Shown here: piece by piece, positions 22,013 through 30,771 of the stretch | Layout: the number at the start of each line of letters is the position of its first letter | Numbering within the stretch: position 1 is the stretch's first letter | Origin: CAYOZN01 sp964408455 | GTDB taxonomy: Bacteria; Planctomycetota; Phycisphaerae; UBA1845; UTPLA1 | Length of the DNA stretch: 64,000 bases | Direction: 5' to 3' | Assembly (NCBI GenBank): GCA_964408455.1 | Contig: CAYOZN010000021.1 | Location: 1-64,000, forward strand | Notes under the pieces: generated by a model | What the model saw: only the letters and a program-made list of their open reading frames with translations | Database searches by the model: none | Told to the model about the DNA's origin: nothing | Position numbers and translations under genes: made by a program

Positions 22013-24744
22013 CAGCTTTGTAGCTCTTCGAGCGACACGCCAACTGCCGCCGCAAGTATGTAATCGATTTCAGCAGAATGCTCACTCCGCGCTTTACTGT
22101 CACCGATCGCGCTTGCGTCAAGAACCAGCCGCGATGCCTTTGTAAGCGCATCCCGAACGAGAACATCGTTAAAAACGACGGTGGGAACGGATAATTGCTC
22201 CAAGTGCTGGGGCTCGAATTTCTGGAATGCGGATCGAAACGACGGCGTGACAGATTTGAGATACCAATTTGCGATCCTACAGTTTAGAAAGGCCAGCAAT
22301 GGCAAGAGATCGTCGACATCGTTGGGCACGATTGCGGTTCCTCCGATAAGGAAGACTCCACCATCCAAGTCGGGCGCAAACGAGGTCACTGTCGCCAAAT
22401 CCCGCATCACTAGCTTTGGCGCCTCCAGCCATACTGTTGAGCGTTCACGGATCAGCTCGTACCACGCTCGCCTTCCTGGACTCTCACTAATACTCCGCCG
22501 CTGTGAGAGAAGCGTCTTATAGTTATCAAGGTATGCAAAGATCCTTGGGTACTTTTGCTTCAGTTCTCGCTCAGTCAATAATTGTCCACCCCTGTACGGG
22601 TAGAGCAGCAAGCGATTAGGGTCGAGCGGCATGTAACGCTGGATGTCCGACCCAAATACAACTGGTCGTAATAGCTCAGTTTCAATCTCGAACCGCTCGC
22701 CGAATCGATTCGTAATCCGTGTAATCTCACCGCGCGCCGGCTGATCCGGTACCACCACGAAAACTTCATTACATCCAGTCTTAATACCCTGAAAACACTG
22801 TGCAACTTCCGCGAGCGTAGTAGAATCACTCATCAATTTGTTTCTGACTTCTAGCTCTGCGGGCGCGAGGAAAACCCAGGGCAACCGACCCTCTGATTGC
22901 TTGGCATTAAAGGCCCTCACTTGCTCATTCGATACCTCGCTACTTCCACGATCTGTCGCAGCAATCAACGCGCCAGCAAATCGCGCGGGGAGGTCTTTGA
23001 CTGAGATCACGCGAACTGCCGACCTGCTAGACCCCGCAGTTGCAACTCTGACACCGAGCAGGAGTCCAACGTACGCGCTGATTCCCGCAAATACTTCGAG
23101 ACTCCCGAAGTCTACAATCGTAATAAGATCCATGTGTGACGTTATGTAGTTTCGAATCGATGCCGCATCTCGGTTAGTGAAGAGACGATTCGGCGCGACC
23201 ATCCCCAAGGCACCACCGAAACGAAGACGTCGAAGAGCTTGCTCGTAAAAGAGAAACGCATAGTCGAAGCGTCCCTCAGCAGTTTCGAATCGCTTCGTGA
23301 GGACATCTCTTTTTTGAAGGGACGCGGACGCCAAGAACGGCGGATTGCCCAAGATAATGTCGAAACTATCGGGGAGCTTGGCCCATGTCTTATCGTCTAA
23401 CGCGTCCCCTTTAATTATGCACTCAGACAGGCGAGGCAACGGAAGCGCGTTCGGCTCCTCAGTGAGCCTAAGCCAAACAGAAAGCCGTGCTAATGTCACT
23501 GCCCGTTTGTCTATGTCGATGCCGACGAGTCGCTTCTGATCGATTATCCGCTTTCCCCAATTAATGGTGGAGTCTTGCTTACGCAGGCGCCTCAGTAAAA
23601 GATCGAGCGCCGCGGTTAGAAAGGAGCCCGATCCACAAGTAATATCACCAATCCGTGGAACAGTTGCCCCGGATGCACGCGGACTTCTCTCTTCAATTGA
23701 AAGTGCGCGACTAGCTAAGTACCGAGTAATGAACTCCGGGGTATAAAAAACGCCACCGGCCTTACGAACGCTGACTTTCTCGACTTCGCGCAATGGCTCA
23801 TCAAAAAGTCGCCTCTGACGCGTCGGCAGCCGTGTCGGAACAAGGACGTGAGAAAGGTATTTCTCATACGCTCTCCCCATTACGTCGGCTGGGATCCATT
23901 GAAAGTTATACCTTGCATTGAGGGCCGCTAAGTGGCGAGGTTGGTAAAGTTCACGGATAATTCCTGCAACAACGAACGGCGGTAGCTCTCTCGCTGGTTG
24001 AAAATCGAACAAGTCGCTCTGAATCTCTCTTCGCGCCATTTCGAAGCGCTTTTCGAGAAGGGATAGATTTAACTCCCCTCCGGGATTTAGCGTCGAGTCT
24101 AGCGTCGGCATGTCGGGGATGAGTTTGCGGTCTTCGACTGCTCTAAGGATGAAGAGTTGCGAAAACAGCAACTGCACGGACTCGTCGATGCCAGTGCCCC
24201 AATTCGCATGCCGCATTGCTTCGCCGCGCCAAAAATCGAGCTGATTGACGAGCGCTTCGTCCACGGGAAGAAGCTGCTGGTCGGGACTAGCTTGAGCTTT
24301 GGCAGCAGACTCCAATTTGCCTCGTAGCATCCCGGTGGGCGTGAAGAATTCTAAAAGCTCTGCACCTGCAGATCCGCGGCGCGATGCGTCAACGGGAAGG
24401 CGGAAAAAGGTTCCGTCTCGCAACCAATGGCTATTGAAGATAAGCGTATCGACCTTGTTGGTAATTATGCCCCACTCGATCGAAAAGTGATAGGCGAGCA
24501 GGCCTATTTGATGCAAAAGGTCGATCGAGCGCGCCTGATCGTGCCCGCAGAAAATTGCGGCCGGCTCATCAGACAACGAGCCCTTGAGCACAACCTCGGA
24601 CACTCCGGTCAATCGCAATTCTCGGAGCTCGGCGTCTTCGTCCTGCCAGCATGCGTCGGCGAGCTTTCGAACGAACGCCTTAGACGGTCTACCTTTGCTG
24701 AGCTCTTTCAGAAGTTGTCCAATTCCGTTCGTCTTTTTTGCCAT
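22012..24744 (-). CDS. type IIG / Eco57I-like N6-adenine DNA methyltransferase-restriction protein
   Basis: Protein of 910 residues. Residues about 340-560 contain the N6-adenine methyltransferase core: GGVFYTPEFITRYLASRAL, ITCGSGSFLTAALDLLL (AdoMet motif I), VGIDIDKRAVTLARLSVWL and ILGNPPFL (catalytic NPPF). The C-terminal third (CFQGIKTGCNEVF, VFGSDIQRY) is a TaqI-like target recognition domain. The N-terminal 250 residues include EWGIITNKVDTLIF, as in type IIG and type I subunits; a PD-(D/E)XK nuclease motif is not obvious. Base composition is clearly less GC-rich than the flanks, which argues for transfer. A PIN gene is coupled downstream. Confidence 0.9.
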   Translation of the reverse strand: MAKKTNGIGQLLKELSKGRPSKAFVRKLADACWQDEDAELRELRLTGVSEVVLKGSLSDEPAAIFCGHDQARSIDLLHQIGLLAYHFSIEWGIITNKVDTLIFNSHWLRDGTFFRLPVDASRRGSAGAELLEFFTPTGMLRGKLESAAKAQASPDQQLLPVDEALVNQLDFWRGEAMRHANWGTGIDESVQLLFSQLFILRAVEDRKLIPDMPTLDSTLNPGGELNLSLLEKRFEMARREIQSDLFDFQPARELPPFVVAGIIRELYQPRHLAALNARYNFQWIPADVMGRAYEKYLSHVLVPTRLPTRQRRLFDEPLREVEKVSVRKAGGVFYTPEFITRYLASRALSIEERSPRASGATVPRIGDITCGSGSFLTAALDLLLRRLRKQDSTINWGKRIIDQKRLVGIDIDKRAVTLARLSVWLRLTEEPNALPLPRLSECIIKGDALDDKTWAKLPDSFDIILGNPPFLASASLQKRDVLTKRFETAEGRFDYAFLFYEQALRRLRFGGALGMVAPNRLFTNRDAASIRNYITSHMDLITIVDFGSLEVFAGISAYVGLLLGVRVATAGSSRSAVRVISVKDLPARFAGALIAATDRGSSEVSNEQVRAFNAKQSEGRLPWVFLAPAELEVRNKLMSDSTTLAEVAQCFQGIKTGCNEVFVVVPDQPARGEITRITNRFGERFEIETELLRPVVFGSDIQRYMPLDPNRLLLYPYRGGQLLTERELKQKYPRIFAYLDNYKTLLSQRRSISESPGRRAWYELIRERSTVWLEAPKLVMRDLATVTSFAPDLDGGVFLIGGTAIVPNDVDDLLPLLAFLNCRIANWYLKSVTPSFRSAFQKFEPQHLEQLSVPTVVFNDVLVRDALTKASRLVLDASAIGDSKARSEHSAEIDYILAAAVGVSLEELQS

Positions 24745-25018
24745 GACCGCCAGTTAGCCTCGCGACCAATTTTTGCGGGAACACTTGGGCCGTACTTAAA
24801 CTTTAACCGATGAAGCGGTTCGTGTCACAGCTATGCGGTAGCCCAAAGTCGTAGGCTGTCGTGCCGGACGCACAATTGTTGTTGCTGGTGCGAAAATTTC
24901 GTGCTGGACATACCCGGCGCGCTGGGACCGGGCAGGGTGGCCCACGTCTGCCGACCTGAAGTTTTGATTAGTTCGCGGAGCAGCCGCTCGAACCCCGCTC
25001 ACATCGCGGATCACTAAA
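24745..25018. other. spacer upstream of the methylase gene
   Basis: No gene was seen. It should contain the promoter of the methylase-PIN pair, but no convincing boxes were found. The interval ends at a dispersed repeat copy. Confidence 0.45.
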
Positions 25019-25130
25019 CAATTCTATTGAGTAGCAGCGCCAGGCGCAGCCCGGCGAATCGCCGGAAGCCCGCGTGACACACGTGCCCCCGCGTGCGCCG
25101 CTTTGCGCCGGATTGCGCCGCGTAAAAAAG
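25019..25130 (-). repeat. structured dispersed repeat, copy 4 (inverted)
   Basis: On the minus strand it reads TTTTTTACGCGGCGCAATCC, then GGCGCAAAGCGGCGCACGCG, a variable GC-rich block with internal stems, and ends TACTCAATAGAATTG. This is the same order of elements as in copies 1-3, with the CGATGCAATC units changed to CGGCGCAATC. Confidence 0.6.
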
Positions 25131-25192
25131 AGGCGGCGAGCCCCGGATTGTCCCGGTTTGCCTCACGTATTTTGCGCGCCTCGTTAGGGTGT

Positions 25193-25398
25193 TTACCCGA
25201 TGCCGACCGAATCTTGTTCCGCGTTGCTGCGGTTTGTTCCGGGCAAAATCCTGTTCCGCCCGTGTTCCGCCCCCGCCGCCGCAAGCAGCTCGCCGATGGG
25301 TATCCCGGCGGCAGAGCTTTGGCGGAGGAAGCTCTCGTTCGGTGTGTTCTCAATCAGCCGCCGGATGGAGACAGGCCATCCCGCTCAGCGGATTGCAG
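25193..25398 (-). pseudogene. truncated copy of the 3' end of proline dehydrogenase
   Basis: The minus strand encodes IRRLIENTPNESFLRQSSAA, then GIPIGELLAAAGAE and a short tail to a TAA at 25193-25195. It matches the last coding segment of the intact proline dehydrogenase at 26600-28027 (LIRRLIENTANESFLRQ, MPIDELLAA) at roughly 80% of bases. A frameshift lies just upstream in the LSGMA segment. Everything before that segment is missing; the PEP-CTERM gene occupies the place. The fragment therefore looks like what is left of a second gene copy. Confidence 0.75.
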
Positions 25399-26368
25399 GA
25401 ACGCCTGTTCTTCGCCGACGAATCAGACCGACGCCTGCGATCAGCAGCATGGCGGTCGCGGGCTCGGGGAGTGGCGTGACATCGGCGAAGGTGTCGCCCC
25501 AGCGAATCTCGTCGATGGCGCCGGGGGTGTGAGTGCCGCCGGAGAAGGTGAACTGCGTGTAGGCGCCCATGTGCGTGATGAACAGGTCGCTGGTGGGCAC
25601 GGAGATTTGAGCCGAGGGCAGGCCCGGCTCTCCTGCGCCGACGACGGGGTCGAGAAAGACGGAGACCGAATCGGCGAGGATGGGATTAAACACGTACTTC
25701 ATGACGACGAGGTGCGTGCCGGCCAGCTCGTCGAGGTTCAGTCCGCCGGCGACGGGCACCGTGGCCGCACCGCTGGCGGTGGTGACGCGGAGAGTCAGAT
25801 CGTCGAAGGCGGAGAAGTGATTGACGAACAGATCGACGGCTTGGAAGTCATCGCCGACGCCGCCATTCCAGAGTTCGTGACCGCGGTAGCCGAAATCGGT
25901 GGGTGCATCCAGACCCTGCGTGCCGAAGTCGATGAGGAAGCTCTGGTAAACCGTGCGGGCGGCGCCATTGCCCAGGCCGCCGTTAATCTCCCGGGCGCTG
26001 CGGCCAAAGGTGCAGCAGCTGAACTGGAGCGTCTCCTGCTGAATGCCTCCCTGTCCGGCAGCGAAGCCGGGATAGGAAAGCGAAGGCAGTGCCTTGACGA
26101 CCTGCGAGTCGCCGCCGGACTGCATCCACGCGCCGGTAAAGAACGGCGTGGGCCCGATGACGGGATTCTGGCCGCCGATGACGTTGGTGCCGGCCTCCTC
26201 ATCGCCGAGGGCGTACTGACCGAGCGCGGGATTCGGACCGTAGGCGAATGGATCGTATGCCAGGACGCCGGCACGAGCGGCGTTGCCTGCGAAGGTCATT
26301 GATAGCGTTAGGACCAATGCCAGCTTCATACACACGTTCACCGTCGGCAGATTAAGATGGTGCCGCAT
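25385..26368 (-). CDS. PEP-CTERM sorting domain protein
   Basis: Secreted protein of 327 residues. ATG 26368 is chosen because GGGAG lies eight bases upstream and it begins a signal peptide (MKLALVLTLSMTFAGNAARA region). The mature part is beta-rich with no recognised enzyme motif. The end is a textbook PEP-CTERM signal: TPLPEPATAMLLIAGVGLI followed by RRRRTG. Such proteins are processed by an exosortase and exported to the envelope or extracellular matrix. No exosortase gene is present in this window. The gene is flanked by the intact proline dehydrogenase on one side and the truncated copy of its 3' end on the other, so it may have arrived by recombination. Confidence 0.88.
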   Translation of the reverse strand: MRHHLNLPTVNVCMKLALVLTLSMTFAGNAARAGVLAYDPFAYGPNPALGQYALGDEEAGTNVIGGQNPVIGPTPFFTGAWMQSGGDSQVVKALPSLSYPGFAAGQGGIQQETLQFSCCTFGRSAREINGGLGNGAARTVYQSFLIDFGTQGLDAPTDFGYRGHELWNGGVGDDFQAVDLFVNHFSAFDDLTLRVTTASGAATVPVAGGLNLDELAGTHLVVMKYVFNPILADSVSVFLDPVVGAGEPGLPSAQISVPTSDLFITHMGAYTQFTFSGGTHTPGAIDEIRWGDTFADVTPLPEPATAMLLIAGVGLIRRRRTGVPAIR

Positions 26369-26599
26369 TTGCTGCACTCCCTTCGATTGTATTGATGGAA
26401 CCCCCACTCGATTCGCCGGGCGTACGCTGCCTGGCCGCGCCGGGCGACTTGGTCGCACGGACTTGTGCTGGTCGGATTGTCTCGTAACGCGCGGCGGCAT
26501 GCAAGACAGATCCGTCCGGGCGAAGGACATCCCATTGGCATTATCGGCCGTTGGCTCTGGAGCCAGGACGGGCGTTCAGACGCATGTCGAAATTGGGGG

Positions 26600-28027
26600 C
26601 TATGGATGGGCGGGCGTGCCCGGTTGTGGACGATGGTCATCACCGGGTGCCGCAAGCAGCTCGTCGATGGGCATGCCTTCGCCGAAGCTCTGGCGGAGGA
26701 AGCTTTCGTTGGCCGTGTTTTCGATCAGGCGGCGGATGAGGTAGGCCATGCCGCTCATGAGATCGCCGACGGGGGCATAGACGCGGAGGCGCTGGCGCAT
26801 GGAGACGAGGGCGCGTTTGAGGGCGTCGCCCATGCCGGTGAGCATCTGGAGTTCGAGGGTGCGTTCGGGCAGATTCAGCGCGGCCTGGCGGGCGAGGACG
26901 GCGGCGATGGAGCGGACGTTGTGGCTGGCGAAGGCGGGTCGCACGATGTCGGCGTTTTCGAGCATGAGTGCGCCGATGCGCTCGAAGGCGGCGTCGGACT
27001 GCCACTTTTCGGTGTATAGCGGGATGGGGCGACCCGCACGGCGGGCGGCGGCGACTTCGCTGTCCCAGTAGGCGCCCTTGACGAGGCGGACGGTGATGGG
27101 CGTGCCGCGGCGGCGGGCCCAGTCGATGAGTGCCGCCGTGTCGGCATCGGCCTCGGGCATGTAGCACTGGATGACGATGCCGCAATCGGGCCAGTCGCGG
27201 AACTCGGGCTCGCTGAGGATGCGCCGGTAGATGTCCAGCGTCATATCCTTGACGCTGTAGTGCTCCATGTCGATGTTGATGAAGGCGCGGTGGCGGCGGG
27301 CAGAGCGGAGGACGGGGCGAAGCCGCTCGAGGACGGCCTCCGATTCGGCCTGGGGATCGTCGCCATCGAAGCTGACGACGAGGGCGGAGAGCTTGAGCGA
27401 GACGTTGACGCGCGGCAGCGGGCCCCAGGGGGCATCATCGAGGATCGGCCGGTGCGTCCAGCCGGCGACGCGCGGGCTGAGTCGCTCGATCAGATCGAGG
27501 TAGAGCTGCTGGTGATGACGGGCGATGCGATCGTCGGTGACGGTCTCGCCGAGGACATCGAGCGTGAAGGTCATGCCGCCGCGGCGGAGGCGCTGGAGGG
27601 AGACCAGTGCCTCTTCCGGCGTCGCGCCGGCGATGAACTGGCGGGCGCTGCGACCGCAGGCGAAGCGGGCGGCGCTGGCGACGAGGGTGGCGTAGATCGA
27701 ATCGGGCCGGCGGTAGGCGAGCGCGAGGGCGAGCGGGAAGGGTAGATCGCGCGGCGGGCTGCCGTTGTGAGCGGCCGGCGGGCGGAGGTGTTGCTCCAAC
27801 TGCCGGGCGATGTCGGTCGTGCTGTCGAGGCGCGGCATGATCTCGATGAAGCGGAAGATGCGGAGCTTGAGATCGTCGTCGCGCGTCATCCAGTTCATGG
27901 CCTGCTGCTGCCAGTATTCCATGGAGAGGATGGAGGGCGCTGCGGCCTCGGCGCGGTGAAAGATTTCGCGTCCGATGCGGTGGATGTCGGCTTCAAGGGA
28001 GTGGTGGCGCGCGGTGAGCGTGGTCAT
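26600..28027 (-). CDS. proline dehydrogenase
   Basis: FAD-dependent enzyme of 475 residues that oxidises proline to pyrroline-5-carboxylate, the first step of proline breakdown. The core shows VSLKLSAL, FINIDMEHYSVKDMTLDIY, GIVIQCYMPEAD, TVRLVKGAYWDSEV and the C-terminal block RRLIENTANESFLRQ, which lines the proline site in PutA-type enzymes. The N-terminal helical part resembles the PRODH side of PutA, but no aldehyde dehydrogenase domain follows, so the second step must be encoded elsewhere. The frame is open to 28180; ATG 28027 is chosen because the similarity begins shortly after it. A lipoprotein gene diverges from the other side. Confidence 0.9.
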   Translation of the reverse strand: MTTLTARHHSLEADIHRIGREIFHRAEAAAPSILSMEYWQQQAMNWMTRDDDLKLRIFRFIEIMPRLDSTTDIARQLEQHLRPPAAHNGSPPRDLPFPLALALAYRRPDSIYATLVASAARFACGRSARQFIAGATPEEALVSLQRLRRGGMTFTLDVLGETVTDDRIARHHQQLYLDLIERLSPRVAGWTHRPILDDAPWGPLPRVNVSLKLSALVVSFDGDDPQAESEAVLERLRPVLRSARRHRAFINIDMEHYSVKDMTLDIYRRILSEPEFRDWPDCGIVIQCYMPEADADTAALIDWARRRGTPITVRLVKGAYWDSEVAAARRAGRPIPLYTEKWQSDAAFERIGALMLENADIVRPAFASHNVRSIAAVLARQAALNLPERTLELQMLTGMGDALKRALVSMRQRLRVYAPVGDLMSGMAYLIRRLIENTANESFLRQSFGEGMPIDELLAAPGDDHRPQPGTPAHP

Positions 28028-28164
28028 GGTGGTTAATCCCGTGCGCCAGTTTAAGAATGGTTGTATTCGGGGGGAAGGGAGCGCGGACGTTGAGGCTGGG
28101 ACGGTGCCGGTTGCGGGCGGCGCGGGCGTTTGCTGGCGGGCGGTGGTGGTTTTACACTGCCCGC

Positions 28165-29031
28165 ATGAGCAGAAACGCACGGGTTATGGCGTGCCGGATG
28201 GTGGCGGCGCTGGCGATCGGCGTGGCCATGCCGGGTTGTGAGGACCAGCGGCGGCACCAGGCGTCGGAGGATGTGGACCTTCTGAACACGCCGGCGCCGG
28301 TCGCGGCCGATGCGCCGCCGGAGGTGACGTCGAAGGCCATGCTGCTGGCGCTACAGGAGATGCAGGTGGTCCGACGGCAGGGGCTGGGGGTGGAGGACAA
28401 CCGGGATCGATATAACCGGGCGCTGGCGGAGATTGTCAGCCTGATCGATCAGCAGCGCGTTCACGAGAATATGCGCGAGCCTCGGCGGCGTTCGCCGCTG
28501 GTGCCGGATGACATTGAACGGGCACCTGCCTTGAAGCTGGTTGCCGAGTCGTGGGTGAGCATGGTGTCGCACTATGTGGACTCGATCTCTCCGACGATGA
28601 AGGTCGACATGACGCCGGTCACGCGAGGGAGAACTGCAAAGCAGCAGGATGGCACGTCGGTGCAGTTGCCGGATGAGACGCGGGCCTTCGCGACGCTGTA
28701 CAACGAGCGGGAACGGGCGATCGTTGAAGAGATCGCGGCGGATAGCGCAATCGCGAACCTGAAGGACGAAACGGGCAAGCCGGTGGAGCGAGGGAGTGCC
28801 GCGTGGCTGGCGGCGATTAAACCGCTGGCCCTGGAGCGCGGCGTGCACGTGCCGGTGGAGACGAAGGTGACGCTGCATCTGAGCAGGGGCCCGGAAGGAT
28901 GGCGCGTCTACAGAATTAGCCTCGATCCGCCCGCGCCCTCGGCGGTGGCCGCGCGGTCGAGCGCGCGACCGGCGACGGCGACGCGACCTGCGCAGGCGCC
29001 GGGGCCGGAACCGGAATCGCTGCCGCAGTGA
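28165..29031 (+). CDS. putative lipoprotein of unknown function
   Basis: Protein of 288 residues. From ATG 28165 a signal peptide leads to MPGC, a workable lipobox. The rest is mostly helical with long charged segments (QRVHENMREPRRR, YNERERAIVEEIAADS) and a proline/alanine-rich end. No known domain was recognised. TTTACACT lies only about 8 nt before the ATG, so the transcript may have a very short leader. It is divergent from proline dehydrogenase and 137 bp away. Confidence 0.72.
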   Translation: MSRNARVMACRMVAALAIGVAMPGCEDQRRHQASEDVDLLNTPAPVAADAPPEVTSKAMLLALQEMQVVRRQGLGVEDNRDRYNRALAEIVSLIDQQRVHENMREPRRRSPLVPDDIERAPALKLVAESWVSMVSHYVDSISPTMKVDMTPVTRGRTAKQQDGTSVQLPDETRAFATLYNERERAIVEEIAADSAIANLKDETGKPVERGSAAWLAAIKPLALERGVHVPVETKVTLHLSRGPEGWRVYRISLDPPAPSAVAARSSARPATATRPAQAPGPEPESLPQ

Positions 29032-29263
29032 CGCGATGCACTTCATGTCCGGTGGGCGGGTGTTGCATCCGGGCAACAGTCGTCACAGTCCACCGGGTCC
29101 AATTCCCTTTAATTTGACGTCGCCGCATGCCGTTTGGCGGGGTTGTGCGCGGGCAAAGCCGCGGGCAGGGTCCGGGAAGCGGCGGGCGCGGGAACATCGA
29201 TTGCACGCTCTTATGGTTCGCGACGGCCGAGGATATCGGCCGCGACAAGCGCGAACTGGGGGG

Positions 29264-29677
29264 ATGCGCATGGGGCTGAAGGTCTGCCCGATCGGGAGCA
29301 ATGCCTTGCCGCCCGCGTGGGCGGTGTGCGGCTGGCGGTGCAGGCCGTCGCTGGTGGGTCGGCTTTGCCGAATGCAGCCGGCGGGGGCGTTGTTCGGGCC
29401 GGCGGCATGGTGTGACATATCTACGGCACCGGCGGCAGGGGCGCTGTGCGCGCAGGGGCTGTCGGCGGCGGCGTTCTTTGAGCTTCGGGCGCTGGGCCTG
29501 GCGGCGCGGGAGGTGGTGGATCGATCGGATGCCGACGACGCGGTGCGGACGATGTTCCGCTTCCTGAGGCTGTGGCCGTTCCGTTGGGAGGCGCATGGGC
29601 CGCAGCCGGTGACGGAAGATGCGACGGCGCCAATGGACCCGCCGCCGGTGGGCGGGTACATGGATTTTTTCTTTTGA
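29264..29677 (+). CDS. hypothetical protein
   Basis: A 137-residue frame starting MRMGLKVCPIGSNALPPAW and ending VGGYMDFFF. Third codon positions are strongly GC-rich and codon choice (GCG, CTG, CCG) matches neighbouring real genes, while the opposite-strand frame does not read better. The central segment FFELRALGLAAREVVDR may be a helical pair. No family is recognised. The upstream reading extends to 29036 but the extra part looks non-coding. Confidence 0.45.
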   Translation: MRMGLKVCPIGSNALPPAWAVCGWRCRPSLVGRLCRMQPAGALFGPAAWCDISTAPAAGALCAQGLSAAAFFELRALGLAAREVVDRSDADDAVRTMFRFLRLWPFRWEAHGPQPVTEDATAPMDPPPVGGYMDFFF

Positions 29678-29768
29678 ACAACGGGCAGCCGGGCGATGAC
29701 GCGAAGCGGAGCAAGGGCGTCAAGATCTCGCTTGCTGCCCGGCCGCGCGCGGCGATAACATTTACGGC

Positions 29769-30530
29769 ATGATCTCCTTCTCGCTTCAGTCCGGCTCCAA
29801 CGGCAATGCCATTTACGTTGAAGCCGGCGATGTCCGGCTCCTCTTCGATGCCGGCATCAGCGCCCGCCAGGCCGGCCTGCGCATGGCCGCCCGCGGACGC
29901 GAAATCCGCGATTGCACCGCCCTCATCCTTTCGCACGAACATTCCGACCACGCCCGCCATGCCGCGATGTACCAGAAGAAGTTCGGCCTGCCCGTCTGGA
30001 TGACGCGACCCACCGGCCGCGCCATCGACGGCCGCTTCCGCATGCCCGTCGCCCCGCGCTGGTTCTCCTCCGGCCAGACGCTTGAGTTCGGGGCGGTGCG
30101 CGTGCACACCATCCCCACGCCGCACGATGCCGTCGATACGGTCTGCTTCGTCGTCGAGCACGAGTGCCGCCGCCTCGGCATCTTCACGGACCTGGGGCAT
30201 CCCTTCGCCGCCCTGTCCGATGCGCTCTCCCAGGTCGATGCCGCCTATCTCGAGTGCAATTTCGACGAAGACATGCTGCGCCGCGGTCCCTATCCGTGGT
30301 GGCTCCAGGAGCGCATCGCCGGCCCGGCCGGGCATCTTTCGAACGACGATGCCGCGGGCATGGCACGCCGGGCGGGCCGCTCGCGCCTCCAGTGGATCGC
30401 CGCCGCACACCTCAGCGAGGAAAACAACACGCCCGATCTGGCCCTTGAGGCGGTGCGCCGCGCCGCCGGCAGCGCCCTTCCCGTCTTCGTCGCGTCCCGC
30501 GACGCCGTTTCGGAAGTATTCGAAGTCTAA
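29769..30530 (+). CDS. MBL-fold metallo-hydrolase (YycJ/WalJ-like)
   Basis: Metallo-beta-lactamase fold protein of 253 residues. The opening FSLQSGSNGNAIYVEAGDVR and the metal motif LILSHEHSDH (HxHxDH), then TIPTPHDAVDTV and FTDLGHP, match the YycJ/WalJ branch. Members are thought to be hydrolases or exonucleases acting on nucleic acid or phosphoester substrates, and the exact reaction is not settled. All metal ligands appear present, so the enzyme should be active. It stands alone in this strand segment, with 91 bp upstream and 241 bp downstream. Confidence 0.88.
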   Translation: MISFSLQSGSNGNAIYVEAGDVRLLFDAGISARQAGLRMAARGREIRDCTALILSHEHSDHARHAAMYQKKFGLPVWMTRPTGRAIDGRFRMPVAPRWFSSGQTLEFGAVRVHTIPTPHDAVDTVCFVVEHECRRLGIFTDLGHPFAALSDALSQVDAAYLECNFDEDMLRRGPYPWWLQERIAGPAGHLSNDDAAGMARRAGRSRLQWIAAAHLSEENNTPDLALEAVRRAAGSALPVFVASRDAVSEVFEV

Positions 30531-30771
30531 GTCCCCGCGTCCCCGCGTCTCCGTGATCCAGCGCCACGCGTTGCGTGAAGAGGTCCTGGACTTCCGTCCG
30601 GGGTTCTGAATTGCCGGGCAAATTGATCTGGTGCAACACGCCCTCGCTGGCGCTTCGGGTTCGTGTGCGTGGTGGGTCGATAGTGAAACGACAGGCCCCT
30701 CGCCGGCGCTTCGGTCTGGTGTGCATTGCCGGTCCTCGACGTTGGAGGAGTCGGCGGCCGGTGGTATAACC

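Noticed and set aside
29083..29661. 192-codon minus-strand frame opposite the hypothetical gene at 29264
   Set aside because: Codon third positions fit the plus strand better, and the product is Ala/Arg/Pro-rich without a domain.
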